The position numbers and the translations under genes were made by a program. Positions 45,004 through 54,868 of a stretch of DNA of 64,000 nucleotides are shown in pieces; the stretch's first letter is position 1; every line of letters begins with the position of its first letter. The stretch is from Symsagittifera roscoffensis (lineage: Eukaryota; Xenacoelomorpha; Acoela; Convolutidae), in NCBI RefSeq assembly GCF_963678635.1, contig NC_087066.1:25125536-25189535 (forward strand), given 5' to 3'. Under the pieces are notes generated by a model. It ran no database searches and had not been told where the DNA came from. It saw only the letters and a list, made by a program, of their open reading frames with translations.

Positions 45004-48000
45004 CAAAAAATCACTTTTTCACCAGGAACTAGAATTTTTTCACCTCAATACAGACCAATTATAATGCAAAAAAGCTAGGCTCAAAACATTTTCAGTCAAA
45101 ACAAAATTGAAAAAACTTTTTTTATTCAAAAACAAATTGCAAAAAAAATCGTTTTTAAAAAAGCGCTGGTTGTTCATTAACTTCTAACTTACCTAATTAT
45201 TTAAAGTACAAACATTTGATATCTTGATTATATATTTTGTTGGTTATTCAACTGTCTTGCACTCCCCATGCGGTGTCAAGAGTATAATTTTCATTTGCTT
45301 CTAGTAACCAATGGTTCAGATCAATGTTCAATCCAATTTAGGAAGAACTTAGATCAATTTTTTTTATAAGCCTTGTTCAATATAATCATCAAAGGCTGAA
45401 CCCCGCCGCCGAAATAAACACCAAATGGGGAAAAAATCAAATTTTGAACATCTTTTGATTGTAACGGCATCCATTTTTATTCTTTGGCAACAAGTTTTAT
45501 TCAAACTAGAAAAAAGTCAAACTGTTAGAAACAAAAAAAATTGTTAGAAATTGTTCGAAAAAATCTGCTACATACAAGAATTCTCGTATATCAAGGCGAA
45601 TCGTGAAGATTCCGAACGCCCAAAAAGCTTTTTGATTCAATAATTTAGGTTATAAAACTCGTTTCCAAAAGAAACGTTTTTTTTTTACGTTATAAGAAAT
45701 TTTTTTTGCATCTTAAAATTCTGATTTTTTTCCGACTATACCTCAGAAAAGGCTCTTTTTATTTTTACAGTAATCGATTATCCAATAAATTTTAGATTTT
45801 GCCTCGATACGCAAAAGAATATGCGTATGCGTAATCTTTTCAATTAGTTTGAAGGTTTACTAAATGAAATAACGCTTGCTAAGAACCCTTTTTCAATTGC
45901 TACTCAATACTGTCAAACTATTTCATTTAAAAAATTTATGAAAGATCTAGACAACAAAGCTGCGGGAAGATCCAATCCTGAAGCTTCAGAAGCATCAAAA
46001 ATGCTTCGATTGAAAATATCTCGCTTTTATTTCAACCAGTACACCGTCCGGTTTTAGAGGCCAAGAGGTCACAATCAACAAATAAAAACAATATTAACCC
46101 TGTTTTGAAATCTACAGTACTTTCAATCAAAATTCTCTAAAGTTTTTGAAACACAGTTTTCATGGTTTGCATTGTTTGAATTGTTGTTTGTTTTTTTTTC
46201 AGCTCGAATTGAAGAGTCTCTGTTCGAAGAATGGGAATCGCAATTGCAATAAGCAAATGTTCACAGATTAGTGCAAACAAAAGTTATCTTGACTGGCCAC
46301 TTCTAAATCATCTTGTAGTTCCTTTCAGTGGTGTATTTGTAAATATTTTTTTCAAAAGAATGCTAAGATTATGACTGCTAAATCAAAAACCTTCAAGTCC
46401 AGAAGATCTAGCCCTGAAACTTCAGAAGCAACACCAAAGCTAAGTTTTGATTATAAGATCTTGCTTTTTACTTCAGCCATTAAACCGACCGGTTTCTGAG
46501 AGCGAATGGTTATATTCAACAATTAAAACAACATATACTGAGATTGACAGCTCTACTCAACAGCTAAACTGACAATTCTTATTTTGAAAAAACCTAATCT
46601 GACAATTCAGCCGAAAATTTTGAAGTTAGATTTTAAAGTTCGAAATTTTTAATTTTTTGTAATTTTGTGAAATTTTAAATTAATTTTGCATTCTGGTTAA
46701 TTTTCGAGTCTGAACCGCTTTATAGATTGATTGGATTAAAGCTGATCTCAAACTATTCTCGACTTAAAAAGTTATTTCGCAGATCCATTGAGACTAGGAA
46801 AGTTACAAGTAAGATAACACTAAGGTTTAGCATTGGATGACAAAGCTGCAAAAAATATCCGATAAGATAACTTGACAAACCAACAAGTGTACTATCATCT
46901 ATAAGTAGGCACTTAAATTTTTTGCACCTGGTTTGACCAGCAAAGCAGTCGGAAGCCACTAGGCCAATAACTTACTTAAATTAAAGTCTTAAAGCATAGT
47001 TTTTGTCTCATTGCGTTTAAGTCAAACTGAAATTCGAATGAGAAAAAGAAATGGAAATTGAATTATATTTAAAAGAAAGTTTGTTCTTTATACGCACATA
47101 TTTTTGAAAGAGAAAAATTTTTGAACTCGAAAAACAGAAACAAAAATGGAGTAGCTGATAAAAGTTTTAAGTTGAATTTCTCAAAGAAAAACAATTTTAA
47201 CTATAAAAAGAAAAGCACAAAAAATTGACATAGAAGTCATCTATCAAAAGTTTTGTCTCCTCAATCATATTTGGAAACAATTAAATTATTTCAATAGCAT
47301 CTCATCAATCTTACCTCATCGATTGTATGAAGCTTCTATCAATTTTTAAGCCCTATCTGCTTAACTATAGAACCCTCTGATTGTTGCAGCTTATCATTTT
47401 TAGAGCACACGTTTTTTATTTAAATAAGAGGTTAAAAAATCGAAAAAAAAAAGAAATATGTAGAGTACATTTCAAAAAAATAGTACAAATTTTACAATAC
47501 ATTACATATATTTCAATTGGTTTTGCTGCAAGCTATGTAAATTCAAATTGATATTTTTGGGTGTGGTATCGTACAAATAAGAGCAAGTTTTTTGCCTCAG
47601 TTCAATTTCGAAGAAATCAATTGCTGTATACGCTTTAATAGAACGATTTGATTAATCAATTATCAATTATTCCAAAATGAGTTATAGTCGTCAAAGTCTT
47701 CCCAAATACAATCTATTATAAATCACCGAAAAAACTGAAATGAAAAGATATAGCCTAAATATTTGTTCAAATCAAAACTGCAGACAAAAAAAAGTTGTAT
47801 AATCAGATTGTATAATCAGATTGTATAAAAAAGTTCTGTCAAAAACGCTTACTTGAAATGTCAAAAATAGACTGAAGAAACAAATAAAATAAAGTGCCGC
47901 TTACGCTTAAACAGAACGATTTGAATAATGAATTATCAACTAAACCAATTTGAAATAAACTTCCAGTCTTCAAAGTAGTTCCAAATTCAAACCTTGAAAC

Positions 48001-49061
48001 TTTTGTCAAAAATGATCATTGGTGAACTATTTTTCAAAATCTGAGCTCCAGACAATCATAACTTTTAGAGTGTGTAACAAATTCCGTCAAAAACGCTCAG
48101 TTAGATAGTCAAAAATTGAATGACTAAACAAGACTACAAAATCGTAAATGTTCTGATTGCACTTTGAGGACAATTTAAAGTTTTTTTATTGGAAAACAAT
48201 TTTAAAAAACTTCAAAAAAAATTTGTACAAGTTTTATTCACATTTTATCCCCTACAGCCTGAATTGAATACGTGTTGATTGTGCTCTTTCTACGTTTCGA
48301 CTTTCTGGTTTTTTTTTTTAGTTTTTCGTGTAATGGGCGCCTAGCGGAGGTACCTTTTTGATTTTTTTTTGAATTTCTTATAGTGATTCGGGTTGAAACT
48401 GCTAATTTAATGAGACAAAACCTTGTTGAGTAAGAAAAAAAAATCTTTTTGACAATTTGAATTAACATGAGCTTTTTTCATACAAATTGCCAGGCGGAGC
48501 CACTGCCAAAGGGAGGTTTTCCACAACCTGATACCTCAATTAACTCTTGATAGCAGACTCGTCTAGATAGTTTTCGACAAAAGTCAAAAAATCAAAAATT
48601 TAACTTTTCCCAGAACCCTATTTTTTGAGGCACAAAACTGGGCATAACAGCTTAAGCAGCAGGGAAGCTTCCCACAACTCGCTTTTTTGATTGAAATCAA
48701 AATCTCAGATTTGTGAGGGTAGTTTTGAGAAAATGAAAAAACTCCGAAAGCTTGGGACAAACATTACAACCCACAGAGTTTTTCGAAGGCTAAAAGAATA
48801 TGCAAGCACAATGGGCAGTCGGCAGTCATTCCATTGGTACCACTTTCTTAAAACTCGTTCAAGTAGATTTTGAGAAAAACTAAATTTCACAAAAAAATGA
48901 CAAAATTTTCTTAGTGTCACAAAAAATATATATAAAAAAAACCTGGTTGCATACATTTCCATAATAAATTTTTCATCAAGCAGGAATTTTTGTTCTAGTT
49001 TTTGAAGAGAGCGAGGAATATATATTTTACTCAAACCATTTTCCAGAAATATTTGCTGCAT
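45004..49061. other. AT-rich stretch with decayed repeats, no intact gene
   Basis: 45575-45615 resembles the GCTCGTATATCAAGGCGAA block of the repeat family. 45940-46100 and 46380-46530 are diverged direct copies (CTTCAGAAGCA at 45984 and 46420). 47570-48165 holds two decayed pieces of the GTTCCGAC-family interior (GCCGCTTACGCTTAA; AAATTCCGTCAAAAACGCT). Open frames at 46753-46959, 48238-48468 and 48705-49061 (all minus) are hydrophobic or basic low-complexity runs without motifs. Confidence 0.45.
46198..46251 (+). other. Possible isolated terminal-exon remnant
   Basis: A strong acceptor-like run (TTTTTTTTTCAG, ending about 46201) is followed by a short frame reading RIEESLFEEWESQLQ and a stop. 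It looks coding and has balanced composition, but no upstream exon can be joined to it. It lies between the two direct copies at 45.94 and 46.38 kb. Confidence 0.2.
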
Positions 49062-49133
49062 GGGGGAATTGATTCCTGGACCTCAGGATTCATGACAGTG
49101 GCACGCACTAACCTGACATTACGGTCGGTCAGA
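49062..49133 (-). pseudogene. tRNA-like relic or SINE head
   Basis: On the minus strand, TGTCAGGTTAGTGCGTG resembles an A box, and GGTCCAGGAATCAATTCC resembles the T arm/B box, about 35 bases apart. CATGAATCCTGAGG between them looks like a decayed anticodon arm with a possible CAT (Met) anticodon. Stems pair poorly, so this is not a working tRNA. Confidence 0.3.
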
Positions 49134-49630
49134 ATCTATTGTAACTAAACTGCTCGTTTTATGCTAAATATCCAGCATTGCAAAATAGTTCGAAATTGTA
49201 TTGAGGCAAGCTAATTGGTTGTATTAATTCCAAATGCAGTCAATATTTCAATTTCCAAAAATTATTCCAGACAAGTTGAGGGGCCGTTAGAAGAATCAGG
49301 GCTTTTGTTCTGATATATGGACAGTCTTATTTGATTTTGTGCTCGACTGCCTTTTCTCGACTTTTTCAACTTGAGCAACTCGACCAAGTTCATGAAATCC
49401 AGCTTAAAACAGCTCCCAAAAAATTGCTTCTTACGGCTTTTACATTTACTTATCATGATTTTGGAAATCGCAAATCAACAAATTTGACTTGATAAATATT
49501 CAGCTCACTTTTAAGTTCAAGTGTTACTATTATATCGTATTAAGTTAATAGTTTGCCGCATTTGCAGATGAATTTCTGAGAATCCGGGGAAAAAGAAGCG
49601 GAAATTGATTAAGTTTGCACCTAATTTGTT
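49134..49630. other. Upstream of the two-exon gene, no gene seen
   Basis: A relic of the repeat-family end lies near 49280-49335 (AATCAGGGCTTTTGTTCTGAT). The minus-strand frame at 49262-49456 has no motif. Confidence 0.4.
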
Positions 49631-49770
49631 TATATAAGCTGAAAGAGCGGGTAAAAGGCCGTATAAAAGCCGATATAAGTTTGTAGAATTCTTATATCGG
49701 TTAGAATAAAATATTTTCCATTCAATTCACTACTGAGTTATTTCAACTGAAACGTTTTCTAAAAATCATC
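49631..49770 (+). promoter_or_regulatory. TATA-type promoter and 5' leader of the two-exon gene
   Basis: TATATAAG at 49631-49638 and TATAAAAG at 49662-49669 precede the ATG at 49771. With the second box, transcription should begin around 49690-49700, giving a leader of about 70-80 bases without an upstream ATG. Confidence 0.55.
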
Positions 49771-50523
49771 ATGAGTTTTGAAAATATGCCTGTGAGCTCA
49801 ATGTCGGGTACTCAGAATTGGCCAGACGTGAAAGTGTGTCACGACTGGACTGGGAAAGAAAATCTGGCTGCTTTAATCCCCACTATGTCTTGGTTGATGA
49901 TTGTGTTCTACAGCGAGCGAGGTTGTGACGAGCGAGATTGCATGCAGGAGTTAGAGGCTAAGAAGACTCAATGCTCAAACGAGAACGTTTATTTTGATAG
50001 ACAAGCCATATCGAATGGTTTCTGGACGGCAGCTGCTGGAGTTGTCAACTGCGATAAGCAAACTGAATTTTGTGGCAAATACTTACGTCTGCCTCTACAC
50101 GGCAATATTGTGTAAGTTATACACCTAATACGCTGGTGCTGTAATTGTCACAAAAGTTAACCATACCTCACTGAAGACGCAGCTTTGGGTTTTCCCAAAA
50201 GTATTATCACATTTAAGCACTTGAAGTTTAGGGGAATTCGAACCGAAAAACTTCTTACAGAAAAAAAAGTTAATTTCAAAATTCAAGAAAATTTTTATTG
50301 CTGCAATGAATAAATAGTAATTATCTGCTTATAATATTTAAAAAAACATTTTAGAGTTGGGTTCCTTACTCAGTATGGCAAGGTGTGGTCGCTCAATGAT
50401 CCGAGAGAGACAGCCATTGGACGAAAACCTTCGGCTCACCCACGGGATGTTGGAGGGAAATCTTTGGCACACAAAAGGATGCTTGATCTGTTTTTTGCTC
50501 AGGCTGCAGAAGAAAGGCAGTGA
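49771..50523 (+). CDS. Two-exon gene, 169-residue protein of unknown function
   Basis: Exon 1 is 49771-50111 and exon 2 is 50355-50523, joined across a 243-base intron with a GTAAGT donor (50112) and a TTTTAG acceptor (to 50354). Codon 114 is split and the frame stays open to TGA at 50521. Start context is ATCATCATGAG. The protein begins MSFENMPVSSMSGTQNW and includes WLMIVFYSERGCDERDC, a WTAAAGVVNCDKQTEFCGK stretch, GFLTQYGKVWSLNDPRE and a charged C-terminus (LDLFFAQAAEERQ). It has about eight Cys, no signal peptide and no membrane segment, so it is probably intracellular. The segment WLMIVFYSERGC loosely recalls a thioredoxin-like strand before a Cys pair, but there is no CXXC and I do not assign a family. 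GC content is clearly above the flanks. The LTR of copy C begins about 290 bases after the stop. Confidence 0.75.
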
Positions 50524-51062
50524 ATCGTGGACTTAAAAGAAACGGGGACTTAAAAGAAAACAACAACACGGCTACACTTACTGACTTAACACTTAAACTT
50601 AATATTTTTAGTATAATATTTTTAATATAATAATTTCATTTTCTCTTTTTCACTTAAATATTCTAACCAAGATAAATTCAGTTTTAAACTTACAAAAGGC
50701 TTGAAGTTTTATTTTGAGGAGAAAGGTCAACTTGAGAATGTACGACCCGCAGTCAGAGAACTTTAGATAGAAAAAAAAGTGCTTCCACCAGTATTTAATG
50801 GGATATAAGAGGAATCATAGGATAAGTGGTTATACTCATAGAGTAATTTCAGATAAGGTACACCGTCTGCTCGTCAAGCTATCTTATTTTCGACCGGATA
50901 GAATCGTGCAACTTCTTAGTCTAATACCGATCTTGATCTTAATCTTACTCTTATATCTCCTAGCCTCAATAGATCTAGTGTATACTGGTTTATGCAAGTT
51001 AGTTCTTGGAGTTTATCCAGAAAAAGAACAACTGTATTCAAAGTTTGATTTTAATTGTTCTG

Positions 51063-51084
51063 GTGCTGAAAGTAGTTTCAGCAC
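51063..51084 (-). promoter_or_regulatory. Hairpin in the LTR of copy C
   Basis: A perfect 9-bp stem, GTGCTGAAA / TTTCAGCAC, with loop GTAG. Equivalent to the hairpins at 5744-5769 and 11695-11716. Confidence 0.65.
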
Positions 51085-51399
51085 TTACAAATAAGTGTAA
51101 ATGTTAGAGATGGAATATGATTTATTAGTTATAAATATTTTGGAGCGAGACTGCGTGCAGGGTGAAGTTTGACTTTTCTGTGTGAAAAGCCCAGTGATTA
51201 GGAACTGTACGTGTAGTCAACATCGAGATGGCCATTGGTCTGGTTCAATGGTTTTATTTTGATGCGATGTTGAGTTCATACTTTAAGTCCTTTAAGGGTA
51301 GTGACTTTAGGCAGCAAATCGAATAGATTTGCCATTCCGAAGTTGGAATGTAGCTGGGTTGTCATTCCCAAGCTGCTTGTTCCTTGGGCTCTAAGAAAT

Positions 51400-51408
51400 C
51401 TTTATATA
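51400..51408 (-). promoter_or_regulatory. TATA box of the copy C LTR
   Basis: TATATAAAG on the minus strand inside the LTR. Transcription from it would run toward 50.8 kb, antisense to the 3' end of the gene at 49771-50523. Confidence 0.45.
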
Positions 51409-51660
51409 CTGCATTAATGGTTTACATATGTTACCTTTTGTTAATTAAGTTTTAGTTATGATTTGTTTTTAAATAATATTGCAAAAGTGTTTAACTTTAG
51501 TTTTGTTAATCTTTAAGAGTCGCTCACACTAGAGCAACTCTTGGCAAAAATAGAGTGTGGGTCACAAAGCGTGGTGTAGCGCGGTGGGTTAGGCCGGCTA
51601 TAGAGCATGCTCAGGACGTCCCTCTGGTTGGCGAGGCCACGAGTGGTGTATTTTTTTAAT

Positions 51661-53578
51661 GGTCTCTTTGTGCAGTCTCTTTTTGTGCTCAACCTTTTGT
51701 TTCATTTTTATTACTTGTTTTTCTCTTTTTTGTTTTCGTTGTGTCCTTTTCTCAAAAAAAAATCTTTTGGTTTGGGTTTGTCTTTTGAATTTTTTGTTTG
51801 TTATTTGATTGTGGTAAAACTAGTAAGTGGTTTTCAAAAGAATAGTTTATCCAGTTTTAATCTGGTTTTAATCTGGTTTGGAAACCGAGGCTTTTTCTTT
51901 CTTAGTCATGCTATTAGTTTGTGGTTTTCTGTCCTTGGTGGTTTTATGACGTTAGGCTGCGTTGGTTATTTCAGTTTACTATACAATTCCTTCCGACCGA
52001 GTTAAAGGAAAGTTTGAAACTTGTGAAAACTGGATAGAATTGTTATCAGTGAAAATTGAATCTTAAAACTCATTATTTAAACAATTTTTTAAGGGCGAGC
52101 TGTGCGATAATGGAAACAGTGTGTGATTTATGGGCGAGTGCATGATTGAAATTTATAAAAGAAGCAGCTTATTAAATTTAGTACTCTTTAGTTTATCTGC
52201 AATTTTTTACGAATCTACTACTATGAAATATTAAATTTACTTTGGGAGTTTTAATTCATGATCTTACTGCTTGTTAGAAGAGAATTTTACTGCTTTGGGG
52301 GAGTACTCTTGTGAATTAACTGCTATTTGGAGTAAATCTTACTGCTTGTGATTATATATTGCAATTTGTTAAAGTGAATTTTTTTTAATTTCAAGAAAAG
52401 AGTTTCCATTTTCTTAAAAATATTTTCATATGTTTTAGATGATTGAGTGATGAAATCTTAAAAGAAAATTGAAACATTTATAAATTATGGTTAGTTGTGT
52501 TTGGAATTTTTGGCTCTTTTCCAGTCCCCCTCCCTTTCAAATTCAAAATTGAAAAGCTTATTTAACGTTGTCAAAATGCAATGAAATTTGGCATGATGAA
52601 CAAATCGACAACAGTAAACAGATTTGTTCTTCATATTTTACAGCGTACCATTACGCGTTTAGTCGTAATAACACGTAAAACGAACATAAAATTCGGTATT
52701 TTGAAAGGGGGGAACTGGAAAAGAGCCGAATTTTTTAGTTAAAACTATCCAATTATACTTACTGAGGGTCATTGTCGGCAAAAAATCCATTTGGGAAAAG
52801 GTTGTGAATAGTGTCCGATGATGTTAGGAGTTTAGCAAGGAAGCGGGTGATGTATTTAGTTTGTAGAAGAGGCCATAGGAGTTCAAGTGCTTTGATGATC
52901 TTTTGCTCTTCACTACTTGGCGAGAATTCGTGCGGTGTGTTTTGGATTAGATTATAAAGCTTATGATTAAATTAAGTGTTGTGAACATATACAGATTGGG
53001 ATTTCGACGGGCTGTATATATTCGTGGGGGACAATTGGTGGGTGAGGTTCATCAATATTCAAAGTTCTGGTTAACGGGCAGAATATATACTTTTGTCTTA
53101 TGGGATCGTAATTTCGGATGATACCTTGCATATTAGTGCTCTTTATACAATATGTGAAAATTAAGAAGAAGGGTGAAGTATAATTAGAGTTAATAAGTTG
53201 AAATGATGCATTAGTTGTGTATTGGTGTTGGATAAATTTATGATAAGTGTATGTGTGAATTTATGTCGTTAGTAGGCTGCGTTGGTTATTACAGTTTATG
53301 CGTAACATGATTTTGTGCGTAACAATATTTGATAGAAGCAGTGTAAAACGCATTCTTTTGGTGTTAGGAAATTAAAAGTGAGAAAAGGCTAAATTTATTA
53401 AATTAAGGATTGTAGGCTTTTGTGTCGCGAAGTGCTGTGGATACACTATGTTCATATTTTTTATTCATGCAGTAATTAACAAATGTATATCGAGACTTTA
53501 TGAAAAGATTTCAGTTGAGGGCTAGCGTTAGTATCGTATTTTAAGAAGGTATCTTCCAAATAACGTGCAATAGCGTGA
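51661..53578 (-). other. 3' untranslated interior of copy C
   Basis: No gene. Matches to copy A confirm it is element sequence: AACCAGATTAAAACCAGATT-type words near 51.87 kb, ATAACCAACGCAGCCTAACG at 51955-51975, and AGAATATATAC near 53.09 kb. GGCTGCGTTGGTTATT occurs twice, at about 51957 and 53277. The plus-strand frame at 51607-52005 is Phe/Leu-rich and antisense to this region, so I do not call it. Confidence 0.55.
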
Positions 53579-54507
53579 TCATAGTGGTTGATGGAAAATC
53601 AGTTTGCTTTTTGGTGCAACAAACCTATTTAGTGTTTGAGTTAGTCTGATGGCTGTGAATTGTTTTTCATGAACTGTTGTGGTTAGGTGATGTAGTCGAG
53701 TGTGACATAAATCATTGCCTTCTTGGTTATTATATGATGGGAGTGATAATGGTTTGGTGAAATGGTAATAAGAGGTCCATGAAAGTGTGTGAAACAAGGC
53801 ATGTTTGTCAACGTAAGTTCGTTGATCGTTTTTAGTAGTGTGATAGTAAGTGTATTGTGGAAAAAAGGGCAAGCACATTTGTAGGAAATATTTTGTGTTT
53901 CTGTGAAGTGGATGCACGGAAAACATTTGAGGAGATCGAGGGTGGGGAAGCATAGGGATACTGGGATGTTTTCCTTTAAATACTCGGTGGGCTCGGGTTT
54001 CTTCAGTTGGGGATGCTGGGTTGAAGGATTCGGAGGATGTAATGGTTTGCGATAGGTGATGAATTGTTAGTGTGTTAGGGTTTTGAAGCTATTGTTGTAG
54101 GTTTATAAAATTGTCAAGTTCATTTTCGAGGTCTTCATCAACGGGGCTAGAGCGGTCAGGTGGGTCGTTAGTCATTGGGGAGAAAATTGGAGTTGCATCA
54201 GTGTAGGAAGAAGGGGCTGGGGAAGGTTCATCGGGAGTTGGGGTATGGAGTGGTCGGAAGGGAGGCTGGGAAAAAGTGGACGGGCTGGGCTCGGAATTTT
54301 GCAACTCATTTGGAATTTCAATATCAGAATTGTTAAATTGTGAGCTGGTATGAAAAACTGTGTTTGTGGAAGTGTCATCTGAATCCATGCTTGGTGAATC
54401 ATTATTGTATGATGGTACGACTTAGGGAGTGAACTCAGATATTGATTTTTTTGGAGATTGACACTGGAGATTGGATGGGTAAGAAAGGGAATGGTTGAGA
54501 GATCCAA
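53579..54507 (-). pseudogene. ORF4 of copy C, Ser/Pro-rich
   Basis: The frame at 54089-54388 begins MDSDDTSTNTVFHTSSQFNN and is acidic and rich in Ser, Pro and Thr, with repeated PSP/TPD-like words and a closing block DEDLENELDNFINLQQ. After one stop, homology continues at 53579-53953 with a His/Thr/Tyr-rich stretch. A second frame (54172-54507) is open over the same DNA. The gene sits between ORF3 and the LTR in all three copies. No domain is recognised. The composition suggests a flexible, non-enzymatic protein; a structural or regulatory element protein is a guess. Confidence 0.55.
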
Positions 54508-54868
54508 TCTGGCGGCACAACGTGTGTTAAAAAACGGTTGTTCTGAGAATGGAGATTAGTGGTATGTGGCTGTTCTATGATTTGTTCAAAAGTTTCTTCT
54601 ATATTTGGTTGCTGAGCTATTATGTGAGTAACTGGACTTTAGGGATAACTATGGTTTGTAGGGATGTGCTCTGTTATGGCTGTATTCCTGTTATTTCGTG
54701 GTACTAAAGATAACGGATGGTTATTGTATAAGTTATGTAATTGTGGTACAGTAGGTGTTGTATTTTTGTTGTTTTGTGAATTATCATATGCATTTGGTGT
54801 GGTTGATCGTTTTTTGTTGTATTCATTTATTTGAGCGTCTAAAAGGATTTTGTTAATTGAGGTTGAAA

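Larger units (their letters stand above)
50816..51660 (-). repeat. 3' LTR region of copy C
   Basis: Shares TACTCATAGAGTAATTTCAG (50833-50852), AGATAAGGTACACCGTCTGC, CAATAGATCTAGTGTATACT, the hairpin, AGTCGCTCACACTAGAG, and GAGCATGCTCAGGACGTCC (51604-51622) with copy A. It holds a TATA box at 51400-51408. The outer edge near 50816 is less certain than in A and B because the last 15 bases differ; the inner edge is not fixed. Confidence 0.65.

Noticed and set aside
48705-49061. Minus-strand 118-codon frame rich in Phe, Leu and Lys
   Set aside because: Composition as expected from A/T-rich DNA, no motif, no start context; it overlaps the tRNA-like relic.
51607-52005. Plus-strand 132-codon Phe/Leu-rich frame resembling a membrane protein
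   Set aside because: Antisense to the LTR and 3' untranslated part of copy C. The same region in copy A lacks a matching frame.
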